Assembly: GCA_028622995.1 (NCBI GenBank)
Contig: JAJQJQ010000027.1
Location: 1,736,001-1,800,000, forward strand
DNA length: 64,000 nt
Source of the DNA: Panagrolaimus kolymaensis
Lineage: Eukaryota; Nematoda; Chromadorea; Rhabditida; Panagrolaimidae
Reading direction: 5' to 3'
In this document: positions 15,201 through 29,399 of the stretch, piece after piece
Layout: the number at the start of each line of letters is the position of its first letter
Position numbering within the stretch: the stretch's first letter is position 1
Notes under the pieces: generated by a model
The model's input: the letters and a program-made list of their open reading frames with translations, nothing else
The model's database searches: none
Told to the model about the DNA's origin: nothing
Position numbers and translations under genes: made by a program

Positions 15201-17220
15201 AAAAAAATAAATGATAGAGAACTCGGGACTTTTTGTTTTTTAGATAAAAAAAAGCCAAAGAAAAAAGAAAAGAGAAACCAATTTTGTTTATAATGCAAAA
15301 AAAATAAATGATAGAGAACTCGGGACTTTTTGTTTTTTAGATATTAAAAATCCTGTTAAAAAAGAAAAGAGAAAACAATTTTGTTTATAATCCAAAAAAA
15401 TAAATGATAGAGAACTCGGGACTTTTTGTTTTTTAGATAAAAAAAAAGCCAAAGAAAAAAGAAAAGAGAAACCAATTTTGTTTATAATGCAAAAAAAATA
15501 AATGATAGAGAACTCGGGACTTTTTGTTTTTTAGATATTAAAAATCCTGTTAAAAAAGAAAAGAGAAAACAATTTTGTTTATAATCCAAAAAAATAAATG
15601 ATAGAGAACTCGGGACTTTTTGTTTTTTAGATAAAAAAAAGCCAAAGAAAAAAGAAAAGAGAAACCAATTTTGTTTATAATGCAAAAAAAATAAATGATA
15701 GAGAACTCGGGACTTTTTGTTTTTTAGATATTAAAAATCCTGTTAAAAAAGAAAAGAGAAAACAATTTTGTTTATAATCCAAAAAAATAAATGATAGAGA
15801 ACTCGGGACTTTTTGTTTTTTATATAAAAAATAAAGCCAAAGAAAAAAGAAAAGAGAAACCAATTTTGTTTAAAATGCAAAAAAAATAAATGATAGAGAA
15901 CTCGGGACTTTTTGTTTTTTAGATAAAAAAAAGCCAAAGAAAAAAGAAAAGAGAAACCAATTTTGTTTATAATCCAAAAAAATAAATGATAGAGAACTCG
16001 GGACTTTTTGTTTTTTAGATAAAAAAAGCCAAAGAAAAAAGAAAAGAGAAACCAATTTTGTTTATAATCCAAAAAAATAAATGATAGAGAACTCGGGACT
16101 TTTTGTTTTTTAGATAAAAAAAAGCCAAAGAAATAAGAAAAGAGAAACCAATTTTGTTTATAATGCAAAAAAATAAATGATAGAGAACTCGGGACTTTTT
16201 GTTTTTTAGATATTAAAAATCCTGTTAAAAAAGAAAAGAGAAACCAATTTTGTTTAAAATGCAAAAAAAATAAATGATAGAGAACTCGGGACTTTTTGTT
16301 TTTTAGATAAAAAAAGCCAAAGAAAAAAGAAAAGAGAAACCAATTTTGTTTATAATGCAAAAAAAATAAGTGATAGAGAACTCGGGACTTTTTGTTTTTT
16401 AGATAAAAAAAAGCCAAAGAAATAAGAAAAGAGAAACCAATTTTGTTTAAAATGCAAAAAAATAAATGATAGAGAACTCGGGACTTTTTGTTTTTTAGAT
16501 ATTAAAAATCCTGTTAAAAAAGAAAAGAGAAACCAATTTTGTTTATAATCCAAAAAAATAAATGATAGAGAACTCGGGACTTTTTGTTTTTTAGATAAAA
16601 AAAGCCAAAGAAAAAAGAAAAGAGAAACCAATTTTGTTTATAATCCAAAAAAATAAATGATAGAGAACTCGGGACTTTTTGTTTTTTAGATAAAAAAAAG
16701 CCAAAGAAATAAGAAAAGAGAAACCAATTTTGTTTATAATGCAAAAAAATAAATGATAGAGAACTCGGGACTTTTTGTTTTTTAGATATTAAAAATCCTG
16801 TTAAAAAAGAAAAGAGAAACCAATTTTGTTTAAAATGCAAAAAAAATAAATGATAGAGAACTCGGGACTTTTTGTTTTTTAGATAAAAAAAGCCAAAGAA
16901 AAAAGAAAAGAGAAACCAATTTTGTTTATAATGCAAAAAAAATAAGTGATAGAGAACTCGGGACTTTTTGTTTTTTAGATAAAAAAAAGCCAAAGAAATA
17001 AGAAAAGAGAAACCAATTTTGTTTAAAATGCAAAAAAATAAATGATAGAGAACTCGGGACTTTTTGTTTTTTAGATATTAAAAATCCTGTTAAAAAAGAA
17101 AAGAGAAACCAATTTTGTTTATAATGCAAAAAAATAAATGATAGAGAACTCGGGACTTTTTGTTTTTTAGATATTAAAAATCCTGTTAAAAAAGAAAAGA
17201 GAAACCAATTTTGTTTAAAA
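9300..17220. repeat. Multi-kilobase block duplications in the satellite (offsets 5019 and 2895 bp)
   Basis: The monomer-variant order from about 9.3 to 12.2 kb recurs from about 14.3 to 17.2 kb at an offset of 5019 bp. A shorter part (about 9.5-10.8 kb) also recurs at 12.4-13.7 kb, offset 2895 bp. Diagnostic variants include TTTTTTATATAAAAAATAAAG linkers, AAATAAGAAAAG spacers and the AATAAGTGATAG core variant. The block is therefore present two to three times and was copied as a unit. Confidence 0.8.
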
Positions 17221-19341
17221 TGCAAAAAAAATAAATGATAGAGAACTCGGGACTTTTTGTTTTTTAGATATAAAATAGCCAAAGAAAAAAGAAAAGAGAA
17301 ACCAATTTTGTTTAAAATGCAAAAAAAATAAATGATAGAGAACTCGGGACTTTTTGTTTTTTATATAAAAAATAAAGCCAAAGAAAAAAGAAAAGAGAAA
17401 CCAATTTTGTTTAAAATGCAAAAAAAATAAATGATAGAGAACTCGGGACTTTTTGTTTTTTAGATAAAAAAAAGCCAAAGAAAAAAGAAAAGAGAAACCA
17501 ATTTTGTTTATAATCCAAAAAAATAAATGATAGAGAACTCGGGACTTTTTGTTTTTTAGATAAAAAAAAAGCCAAAGAAAAAAGAAAAGAGAAACCAATT
17601 TTGTTTAAAATGCAAAAAAAATAAATGATAGAGAACTCGGGACTTTTTGTTTTTTAGATAAAAAATAAAGCCAAAGAAAAAAGAAAAGAGAAACCAATTT
17701 TGTTTATAATCCAAAAAAATAAATGATAGAGAACTCGGGACTTTTTGTTTTTTAGATATAAAATAGCCAAAGAAAAAAGAAAAGAGAAACCAATTTTGTT
17801 TAAAATGCAAAAAAAATAAATGATAGAGAACTCGGGACTTTTTGTTTTTTATATAAAAAATAAAGCCAAAGAAAAAAGAAAAGATAAACCAATTTTGTTT
17901 AAAATGCAAAAAAAATAAATGATAGAGAACTCGGGACTTTTTGTTTTTTAGATATTAAAAATCCTGTTAAAAAAGAAAAGAGAAAACAATTTTGTTTATA
18001 ATCCAAAAAAATAAATGATAGAGAACTCGGGACTTTTTGTTTTTTAGATAAAAAAAAGCCAAAGAAAAAAGAAAAGAGAAACCAATTTTGTTTAAAATGC
18101 AAAAAAAATAAATGATAGAGAACTCGGGACTTTTTGTTTTTTAGATAAAAAAAAGCCAAAGAAAAAAGAAAAGAGAAACCAATTTTGTTTAAAATGCAAA
18201 AAAATAAATGATAGAGAACTCGGGACTTTTTGTTTTTTAGATATTAAAAATCCTGTTAAAAAAGAAAAGAGAAACCAATTTTGTTTATAATGCAAAAAAA
18301 TAAATGATAGAGAACTCGGGACTTTTTGTTTTTTAGATATTAAAAATCCTGTTAAAAAAGAAAAGAGAAACCAATTTTGTTTAAAATGCAAAAAAAATAA
18401 ATGATAGAGAACTCGGGACTTTTTGTTTTTTAGATATAAAATAGCCAAAGAAAAAAGAAAAGAGAAACCAATTTTGTTTAAAATGCAAAAAAAATAAATG
18501 ATAGAGAACTCGGGACTTTTTGTTTTTTATATAAAAAATAAAGCCAAAGAAAAAAGAAAAGAGAAACCAATTTTGTTTAAAATGCAAAAAAAATAAATGA
18601 TAGAGAACTCGGGACTTTTTGTTTTTTAGATAAAAAAAAGCCAAAGAAAAAAGAAAAGAGAAACCAATTTTGTTTATAATCCAAAAAAATAAATGATAGA
18701 GAACTCGGGACTTTTTGTTTTTTAGATAAAAAAAAAGCCAAAGAAAAAAGAAAAGAGAAACCAATTTTGTTTAAAATGCAAAAAAAATAAATGATAGAGA
18801 ACTCGGGACTTTTTGTTTTTTAGATAAAAAATAAAGCCAAAGAAAAAAGAAAAGAGAAACCAATTTTGTTTATAATCCAAAAAAATAAATGATAGAGAAC
18901 TCGGGACTTTTTGTTTTTTAGATATAAAATAGCCAAAGAAAAAAGAAAAGAGAAACCAATTTTGTTTAAAATGCAAAAAAAATAAATGATAGAGAACTCG
19001 GGACTTTTTGTTTTTTATATAAAAAATAAAGCCAAAGAAAAAAGAAAAGATAAACCAATTTTGTTTAAAATGCAAAAAAAATAAATGATAGAGAACTCGG
19101 GACTTTTTGTTTTTTAGATATTAAAAATCCTGTTAAAAAAGAAAAGAGAAAACAATTTTGTTTATAATCCAAAAAAATAAATGATAGAGAACTCGGGACT
19201 TTTTGTTTTTTAGATAAAAAAAAGCCAAAGAAAAAAGAAAAGAGAAACCAATTTTGTTTAAAATGCAAAAAAAATAAATGATAGAGAACTCGGGACTTTT
19301 TGTTTTTTAGATAAAAAAAAGCCAAAGAAAAAAGAAAAGAG
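17010..19341. repeat. Tandem duplication of a 1166-bp satellite block
   Basis: Two adjacent copies (about 17,010-18,175 and 18,176-19,341) share the same order of linker types, including the rare GATATAAAATAGCC linker and the AAAAGATAAACC variant (at about 17,880 and 19,046). The copies look almost identical, which suggests recent unequal exchange. Confidence 0.8.
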
Positions 19342-20349
19342 AAACTAATTTTGTTTATAATGCAAAAAAAATAAATGATAGAGAACTCGGGACTTTTTGT
19401 TTTTTAGATAAAAAAAAAGCCAAAGAAAAAAGAAAAGAGAAACCAATTTTGTTTAAAATGCAAAAAAAATAAATGATAGAGAACTCGGGACTTTTTGTTT
19501 TTTAGATAAAAAATAAAGCCAAAGAAAAAAGAAAAGAGAAACCAATTTTGTTTATAATCCAAAAAAATAAATGATAGAGAACTCGGGACTTTTTGTTTTT
19601 TAGATATTAAAAAGCCAAAGAAAAAAGAAAAGAGAAACCAATTTTGTTTATAATGCAAAAAAAATAAATGATAGAGAACTCGGGACTTTTTGTTTTTTAG
19701 ATATTAAAAAGCCAAAGAAAAAAGAAAAGAGAAACCAATTTTGTTTAAAATGCAAAAAAAATAAATGATAGAGAACTCGGGACTTTTTGTTTTTTAGATA
19801 TTAAAAATCCTGTTAAAAAAGAAAAGAGAAAACAATTTTGTTTATAATCCAAAAAAATAAATGATAGAGAACTCGGGACTTTTTGTTTTTTAGATAAAAA
19901 AAAGCCAAAGAAAAAAGAAAAGAGAAACCAATTTTGTTTAAAATGCAAAAAAAATAAATGATAGAGAACTCGGGACTTTTTGTTTTTTAGATAAAAAAAA
20001 GCCAAAGAAAAAAGAAAAGAGAAACTAATTTTGTTTATAATGCAAAAAAAATAAATGATAGAGAACTCGGGACTTTTTGTTTTTTAGATAAAAAAAAAGC
20101 CAAAGAAAAAAGAAAAGAGAAACCAATTTTGTTTAAAATGCAAAAAAAATAAATGATAGAGAACTCGGGACTTTTTGTTTTTTAGATATTAAAAAGCCAA
20201 AGAAAAAAGAAAAGAGAAACCAATTTTGTTTATAATGCAAAAAAAATAAATGATAGAGAACTCGGGACTTTTTGTTTTTTAGATATTAAAAAGCCAAAGA
20301 AAAAAGAAAAGAGAAACCAATTTTGTTTAAAATGCAAAAAAAATAAATG

Positions 20350-22885
20350 ATAGAGAACTCGGGACTTTTTGTTTTTTAGATAAAAAAAAGCCAAAGAAAA
20401 AAGAAAAGAGAAACTAATTTTGTTTATAATGCAAAAAAAATAAATGATAGAGAACTCGGGACTTTTTGTTTTTTAGATAAAAAAAAAGCCAAAGAAAAAA
20501 GAAAAGAGAAACCAATTTTGTTTAAAATGCAAAAAAAATAAATGATAGAGAACTCGGGACTTTTTGTTTTTTAGATAAAAAATAAAGCCAAAGAAAAAAG
20601 AAAAGAGAAACCAATTTTGTTTATAATGCAAAAAAAATAAATGATAGAGAACTCGGGACTTTTTGTTTTTTAGATAAAAAAAAAGCCAAAGAAAAAAGAA
20701 AAGAGAAACTAATTTTGTTTATAATGCAAAAAAAATAAATGATAGAGAACTCGGGACTTTTTGTTTTTTAGATAAAAAAAAAGCCAAAGAAAAAAGAAAA
20801 GAGAAACCAATTTTGTTTAAAATGCAAAAAAAATAAATGATAGAGAACTCGGGACTTTTTGTTTTTTAGATAAAAAATAAAGCCAAAGAAAAAAGAAAAG
20901 AGAAACCAATTTTGTTTATAATCCAAAAAAAATAAATGATAGAGAACTCGGGACTTTTTGTTTTTTAGATATTAAAAAGCCAAAGAAAAAAGAAAAGAGA
21001 AACCAATTTTGTTTATAATGCAAAAAAAATAAATGATAGAGAACTCGGGACTTTTTGTTTTTTAGATATTAAAAATCCTGTTAAAAAAGAAAAGAGAAAA
21101 CAATTTTGTTTATAATCCAAAAAAATAAATGATAGAGAACTCGGGACTTTTTGTTTTTTAGATATAAAAAAGCCAAAGAAAAAAGAAAAGAGAAACCAAT
21201 TTTGTTTAAAATGCAAAAAAAATAAATGATAGAGAACTCGGGACTTTTTGTTTTTTAGATATTAAAAAGCCAAAGAAAAAAGAAAAGAGAAACCAATTTT
21301 GTTTATAATGCAAAAAAAATAAATGATAGAGAACTCGGGACTTTTTGTTTTTTAGATAAAAAATAAAGCCAAAGAAAAAAGAAAAGAGAAACCAATTTTG
21401 TTTAAAATGCAAAAAAAATAAATGATAGAGAACTCGGGACTTTTTGTTTTTTAGATATTAAAAATCCTGTTAAAAAAGAAAAGAGAAAACAATTTTGTTT
21501 ATAATCCAAAAAAATAAATGATAGAGAACTCGGGACTTTTTGTTTTTTAGATATTAAAAAGCCAAAGAAAAAAGAAAAGAGAAACCAATTTTGTTTAAAA
21601 TGCAAAAAAAATAAATGATAGAGAACTCGGGACTTTTTGTTTTTTAGATAAAAAAAAGCCAAAGAAAAAAGAAAAGAGAAACTAATTTTGTTTATAATGC
21701 AAAAAAAATAAATGATAGAGAACTCGGGACTTTTTGTTTTTTAGATAAAAAAAAAGCCAAAGAAAAAAGAAAAGAGAAACCAATTTTGTTTAAAATGCAA
21801 AAAAAATAAATGATAGAGAACTCGGGACTTTTTGTTTTTTAGATAAAAAATAAAGCCAAAGAAAAAAGAAAAGAGAAACCAATTTTGTTTATAATGCAAA
21901 AAAAATAAATGATAGAGAACTCGGGACTTTTTGTTTTTTAGATAAAAAAAAAGCCAAAGAAAAAAGAAAAGAGAAACTAATTTTGTTTATAATGCAAAAA
22001 AAATAAATGATAGAGAACTCGGGACTTTTTGTTTTTTAGATAAAAAAAAAGCCAAAGAAAAAAGAAAAGAGAAACCAATTTTGTTTAAAATGCAAAAAAA
22101 ATAAATGATAGAGAACTCGGGACTTTTTGTTTTTTAGATAAAAAATAAAGCCAAAGAAAAAAGAAAAGAGAAACCAATTTTGTTTATAATCCAAAAAAAA
22201 TAAATGATAGAGAACTCGGGACTTTTTGTTTTTTAGATATTAAAAAGCCAAAGAAAAAAGAAAAGAGAAACCAATTTTGTTTATAATGCAAAAAAAATAA
22301 ATGATAGAGAACTCGGGACTTTTTGTTTTTTAGATATTAAAAATCCTGTTAAAAAAGAAAAGAGAAAACAATTTTGTTTATAATCCAAAAAAATAAATGA
22401 TAGAGAACTCGGGACTTTTTGTTTTTTAGATATAAAAAAGCCAAAGAAAAAAGAAAAGAGAAACCAATTTTGTTTAAAATGCAAAAAAAATAAATGATAG
22501 AGAACTCGGGACTTTTTGTTTTTTAGATATTAAAAAGCCAAAGAAAAAAGAAAAGAGAAACCAATTTTGTTTATAATGCAAAAAAAATAAATGATAGAGA
22601 ACTCGGGACTTTTTGTTTTTTAGATAAAAAATAAAGCCAAAGAAAAAAGAAAAGAGAAACCAATTTTGTTTAAAATGCAAAAAAAATAAATGATAGAGAA
22701 CTCGGGACTTTTTGTTTTTTAGATATTAAAAATCCTGTTAAAAAAGAAAAGAGAAAACAATTTTGTTTATAATCCAAAAAAATAAATGATAGAGAACTCG
22801 GGACTTTTTGTTTTTTAGATATTAAAAAGCCAAAGAAAAAAGAAAAGAGAAACCAATTTTGTTTAAAATGCAAAAAAAATAAATG
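20350..22885. repeat. Tandem duplication of a 1268-bp satellite block
   Basis: The variant GAGAAACTAATTTTG and the seven-A variant of the AATCCAAAAAAAATAAATG junction recur at a 1268-bp offset, for example at about 20,406 and 21,674. Linker order matches throughout. The boundaries are approximate because both sides are also satellite. Confidence 0.75.
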
Positions 22886-25639
22886 ATAGAGAACTCGGGA
22901 CTTTTTGTTTTTTAGATATTAAAAAGCCAAAGAAAAAAGAAAAGAGAAACCAATTTTGTTTAAAATGCAAAAAAAATAAATGATAGAGAACTCGGGACTT
23001 TTTGTTTTTTAGATATTAAAAAGCCAAAGAAAAAAGAAAAGAGAAACCAATTTTGTTTATAATGCAAAAAAAATAAATGATAGAGAACTCGGGACTTTTT
23101 GTTTTTTAGATATTAAAAATCCTGTTAAAAAAGAAAAGAGAAAACAATTTTGTTTATAATCCAAAAAAATAAATGATAGAGAACTCGGGACTTTTTGTTT
23201 TTTAGATAAAAAATAAAGCCAAAGAAAAAAGAAAAGAGAAACCAATTTTGTTTATAATCCAAAAAAAATAAATGATAGAGAACTCGGGACTTTTTGTTTT
23301 TTAGATATTAAAAAGCCAAAGAAAAAAGAAAAGAGAAACCAATTTTGTTTATAATGCAAAAAAAATAAATGATAGAGAACTCGGGACTTTTTGTTTTTTA
23401 GATAAAAAATAAAGCCAAAGAAAAAAGAAAAGAGAAACCAATTTTGTTTATAATCCAAAAAAATAAATGATAGAGAACTCGGGACTTTTTGTTTTTTAGA
23501 TATAAAAAAGCCAAAGAAAAAAGAAAAGAGAAACCAATTTTGTTTAAAATGCAAAAAAAATAAATGATAGAGAACTCGGGACTTTTTGTTTTTTAGATAT
23601 TAAAAATCCTGTTAAAAAAGAAAAGAGAAAACAATTTTGTTTATAATCCAAAAAAATAAATGATAGAGAACTCGGGACTTTTTGTTTTTTAGATAAAAAA
23701 AAAGCCAAAGAAAAAAGAAAAGAGAAACCAATTTTGTTTAAAATGCAAAAAAAATAAATGATAGAGAACTCGGGACTTTTTGTTTTTTAGATAAAAAATA
23801 AAGCCAAAGAAAAAAGAAAAGAGAAACCAATTTTGTTTATAATCCAAAAAAATAAATGATAGAGAACTCGGGACTTTTTGTTTTTTAGATAAAAAATAAA
23901 GCCAAAGAAAAAAGAAAAGAGAAACCAATTTTGTTTATAATCCAAAAAAATAAATGATAGAGAACTCGGGACTTTTTGTTTTTTAGATAAAAAATAAAGC
24001 CAAAGAAAAAAGAAAAGAGAAACCAATTTTGTTTATAATGCAAAAAAAATAAATGATAGAGAACTCGGGACTTTTTGTTTTTTAGATAAAAAATAAAGCC
24101 AAAGAAAAAAGAAAAGAGAAACCAATTTTGTTTAAAATGCAAAAAAAATAAATGATAGAGAACTCGGGACTTTTTGTTTTTTAGATAAAAAATAAAGCCA
24201 AAGAAAAAAGAAAAGAGAAACCAATTTTGTTTATAATCCAAAAAAATAAATGATAGAGAACTCGGGACTTTTTGTTTTTTAGATAAAAAATAAAGCCAAA
24301 GAAAAAAGAAAAGAGAAACCAATTTTGTTTATAATCCAAAAAAATAAATGATAGAGAACTCGGGACTTTTTGTTTTTTAGATATAAAAAAGCCAAAGAAA
24401 AAAGAAAAGAGAAACCAATTTTGTTTATAATCCAAAAAAATAAATGATAGAGAACTCGGGACTTTTTGTTTTTTAGATATTAAAAATCCTGTTAAAAAAG
24501 AAAAGAGAAAACAATTTTGTTTATAATCCAAAAAAATAAATGATAGAGAACTCGGGACTTTTTGTTTTTTAGATAAAAAATAAAGCCAAAGAAAAAAGAA
24601 AAGAGAAACCAATTTTGTTTATAATCCAAAAAAATAAATGATAGAGAACTCGGGACTTTTTGTTTTTTAGATAAAAAATAAAGCCAAAGAAAAAAGAAAA
24701 GAGAAACCAATTTTGTTTATAATGCAAAAAAAATAAATGATAGAGAACTCGGGACTTTTTGTTTTTTAGATAAAAAATAAAGCCAAAGAAAAAAGAAAAG
24801 AGAAACCAATTTTGTTTAAAATGCAAAAAAAATAAATGATAGAGAACTCGGGACTTTTTGTTTTTTAGATAAAAAATAAAGCCAAAGAAAAAAGAAAAGA
24901 GAAACCAATTTTGTTTATAATCCAAAAAAATAAATGATAGAGAACTCGGGACTTTTTGTTTTTTAGATAAAAAATAAAGCCAAAGAAAAAAGAAAAGAGA
25001 AACCAATTTTGTTTATAATCCAAAAAAATAAATGATAGAGAACTCGGGACTTTTTGTTTTTTAGATAAAAAATAAAGCAAAAGAAAAAAGAAAAGAGAAA
25101 CCAATTTTGTTTATAATCCAAAAAAATAAATGATAGAGAACTCGGGACTTTTTGTTTTTTAGATAAAAAATAAAGCAAAAGAAAAAAGAAAAGAGAAACC
25201 AATTTTGTTTATAATCCAAAAAAATAAATGATAGAGAACTCGGGACTTTTTGTTTTTTAGATAAAAAATAAAGCCAAAGAAAAAAGAAAAGAGAAACCAA
25301 TTTTGTTTATAATGCAAAAAAAATAAATGATAGAGAACTCGGGACTTTTTGTTTTTTAGATAAAAAATAAAGCCAAAGAAAAAAGAAAAGAGAAACCAAT
25401 TTTGTTTATAATCCAAAAAAATAAATGATAGAGAACTCGGGACTTTTTGTTTTTTAGATAAAAAATAAAGCCAAAGAAAAAAGAAAAGAGAAACCAATTT
25501 TGTTTATAATCCAAAAAAATAAATGATAGAGAACTCGGGACTTTTTGTTTTTTAGATAAAAAATAAAGCCAAAGAAAAAAGAAAAGAGAAACCAATTTTG
25601 TTTATAATCCAAAAAAATAAATGATAGAGAACTCGGGAC

Positions 25640-28000
25640 TTTTTGTTTTTTAGATAAAAAATAAAGCAAAAGAAAAAAGAAAAGAGAAACCAATTTTGTT
25701 TATAATCCAAAAAAATAAATGATAGAGAACTCGGGACTTTTTGTTTTTTAGATAAAAAATAAAGCCAAAGAAAAAAGAAAAGAGAAACCAATTTTGTTTA
25801 TAATGCAAAAAAAATAAATGATAGAGAACTCGGGACTTTTTGTTTTTTAGATAAAAAATAAAGCCAAAGAAAAAAGAAAAGAGAAACCAATTTTGTTTAA
25901 AATGCAAAAAAAATAAATGATAGAGAACTCGGGACTTTTTGTTTTTTAGATATTAAAAATCCTGTTAAAAAAGAAAAGAGAAACCAATTTTGTTTAAAAT
26001 GCAAAAAAAATAAATGATAGAGAACTCGGGACTTTTTGTTTTTTATATAAAAAATAAAGCCAAAGAAAAAAGAAAAGAGAAACCAATTTTGTTTAAAATG
26101 CAAAAAAAATAAATGATAGAGAACTCGGGACTTTTTGTTTTTTAGATATTAAAAATCCTGTTAAAAAAGAAAAGAGAAAACAATTTTGTTTATAATCCAA
26201 AAAATAAATGATAGAGAACTCGGGACTTTTTGTTTTTTAGATATAAAAAAGCTAAAGAAAAAAGAAAAGAGAAACCAATTTTGTTTAAAATGCAAAAAAA
26301 ATAAATGATAGAGAACTCGGGACTTTTTGTTTTTTATATAAAAAATAAAGCCAAAGAAAAAAGAAAAGAGAAACCAATTTTGTTTAAAATGCAAAAAAAA
26401 TAAATGATAGAGAACTCGGGACTTTTTGTTTTTTAGATATTAAAAATCCTGTTAAAAAAGAAAAGAGAAAACAATTTTGTTTATAATCCAAAAAAATAAA
26501 TGATAGAGAACTCCGGACTTTTTGTTTTTTAGATAAAAAATAAAGCCAAAGAAAAAAGAAAAGAGAAACCAATTTTGTTTATAATCCAAAAAAATAAATG
26601 ATAGAGAACTCGGGACTTTTTGTTTTTTAGATATAAAAAAGCCAAAGAAAAAAGAAAAGAGAAACCAATTTTGTTTATAATCCAAAAAAATAAATGATAG
26701 AGAACTCGGGACTTTTTGTTTTTTAGATAAAAAATAAAGCCAAAGAAAAAAGAAAAGAGAAACCAATTTTGTTTATAATCCAAAAAAATAAATGATAGAG
26801 AACTCGGGACTTTTTGTTTTTTAGATAAAAAATAAAGCAAAAGAAAAAAGAAAAGAGAAACCAATTTTGTTTATAATCCAAAAAAATAAATGATAGAGAA
26901 CTCGGGACTTTTTGTTTTTTAGATAAAAAATAAAGCCAAAGAAAAAAGAAAAGAGAAACCAATTTTGTTTATAATGCAAAAAAAATAAATGATAGAGAAC
27001 TCGGGACTTTTTGTTTTTTAGATAAAAAATAAAGCCAAAGAAAAAAGAAAAGAGAAACCAATTTTGTTTAAAATGCAAAAAAAATAAATGATAGAGAACT
27101 CGGGACTTTTTGTTTTTTAGATATTAAAAATCCTGTTAAAAAGAAAAGAGAAACCAATTTTGTTTAAAATGCAAAAAAAATAAATGATAGAGAACTCGGG
27201 ACTTTTTGTTTTTTATATAAAAAATAAAGCCAAAGAAAAAAGAAAAGAGAAACCAATTTTGTTTAAAATGCAAAAAAAATAAATGATAGAGAACTCGGGA
27301 CTTTTTGTTTTTTAGATATTAAAAATCCTGTTAAAAAAGAAAAGAGAAAACAATTTTGTTTATAATCCAAAAAAATAAATGATAGAGAACTCGGGACTTT
27401 TTGTTTTTTAGATATAAAAAAGCCAAAGAAAAAAGAAAAGAGAAACCAATTTTGTTTAAAATGCAAAAAAAATAAATGATAGAGAACTCGGGACTTTTTG
27501 TTTTTTATATAAAAAATAAAGCCAAAGAAAAAAGAAAAGAGAAACCAATTTTGTTTAAAATGCAAAAAAAATAAATGATAGAGAACTCGGGACTTTTTGT
27601 TTTTTAGATATTAAAAATCCTGTTAAAAAAGAAAAGAGAAAACAATTTTGTTTATAATCCAAAAAAATAAATGATAGAGAACTCCGGACTTTTTGTTTTT
27701 TAGATAAAAAATAAAGCCAAAGAAAAAAGAAAAGAGAAACCAATTTTGTTTATAATCCAAAAAAATAAATGATAGAGAACTCGGGACTTTTTGTTTTTTA
27801 GATATAAAAAAGCCAAAGAAAAAAGAAAAGAGAAACCAATTTTGTTTAAAATGCAAAAAAAATAAATGATAGAGAACTCGGGACTTTTTGTTTTTTATAT
27901 AAAAAATAAAGCCAAAGAAAAAAGAAAAGAGAAACCAATTTTGTTTAAAATGCAAAAAAAATAAATGATAGAGAACTCGGGACTTTTTGTTTTTTAGATA
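25640..28000. repeat. Duplicated 1171-bp satellite block
   Basis: Monomer order from about 25.65 kb recurs from about 26.82 kb at a 1171-bp offset. The core variant GAACTCCGGAC occurs only near 26,513 and 27,684, exactly 1171 bp apart. One copy has lost a few A residues (AAAAATAAATG at about 26,200; TTAAAAAGAAAAG at about 27,136). Confidence 0.75.
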
Positions 28001-29399
28001 AAAAATAAAGCCAAAGAAAAAAGAAAAGAGAAACCAATTTTGTTTATAATGCAAAAAAAATAAATGATAGAGAACTCGGGACTTTTTGTTTTTTAGATAA
28101 AAAATAAAGCCAAAGAAAAAAGAAAAGAGAAACCAATTTTGTTTATAATGCAAAAAAAATAAATGATAGAGAACTCGGGACTTTTTGTTTTTTAGATATT
28201 AAAAATCCTGTTAAAAAAGAAAAGAGAAAACAATTTTGTTTATAATCCAAAAAAATAAATGATAGAGAACTCGGGACTTTTTGTTTTTTAGATAAAAAAA
28301 AAGCCAAAGAAAAAAGAAAAGAGAAACCAATTTTGTTTAAAATGCAAAAAAAATAAATGATAGAGAACTCGGGACTTTTTGTTTTTTAGATATTAAAAAT
28401 TCTGTTAAAAAAGAAAAGAGAAAACAATTTTGTTTATAATCCAAAAAAATAAATGATAGAGAACTCGGGACTTTTTGTTTTTTAGATAAAAAAAAAGCCA
28501 AAGAAAAAAGAAAAGAGAAACCAATTTTGTTTAAAATGCAAAAAAAATAAATGATAGAGAACTCGGGACTTTTTGTTTTTTAGATATTAAAAATCCTGTT
28601 AAAAAAGAAAAGAGAAAACAATTTTGTTTATAATCCAAAAAAATAAATGATAGAGAACTCGGGACTTTTTGTTTTTTAGATAAAAAAAAAGCCAAAGAAA
28701 AAAGAAAAGAGAAACCAATTTTGTTTAAAATGCAAAAAAAATAAATGATAGAGAACTCGGGACTTTTTGTTTTTTAGATATTAAAAATTCTGTTAAAAAA
28801 GAAAAGAGAAAACAATTTTGTTTATAATCCAAAAAAATAAATGATAGAGAACTCGGGACTTTTTGTTTTTTATATAAAAAATAAAGCCAAAGAAAAAAGA
28901 AAAGAGAAACCAATTTTGTTTAAAATGCAAAAAAAATAAATGATAGAGAACTCGGGACTTTTTGTTTTTTAGATATTAAAAATCCTGTTAAAAAAGAAAA
29001 GAGAAAACAATTTTGTTTATAATCCAAAAAAATAAATGATAGAGAACTCGGGACTTTTTGTTTTTTAGATAAAAAAAAAGCCAAAGAAAAAAGAAAAGAG
29101 AAACCAATTTTGTTTAAAATGCAAAAAAAATAAATGATAGAGAACTCGGGACTTTTTGTTTTTTAGATATTAAAAATCCTGTTAAAAAAGAAAAGAGAAA
29201 ACAATTTTGTTTATAATCCAAAAAAATAAATGATAGAGAACTCGGGACTTTTTGTTTTTTAGATAAAAAAAAAGCCAAAGAAAAAAGAAAAGAGAAACCA
29301 ATTTTGTTTAAAATGCAAAAAAAATAAATGATAGAGAACTCGGGACTTTTTGTTTTTTATATAAAAAATAAAGCCAAAGAAAAAAGAAAAGAGAAACCA

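Noticed and set aside
10724..16417. Long minus-strand open frames within the satellite, up to 224 codons (10,724-11,398 and 15,743-16,417)
   Set aside because: They arise because some monomer combinations have lengths that preserve a stop-free frame. The translation is just the repeat, shifts frame with linker type, and has no start, splice or codon signature of its own.
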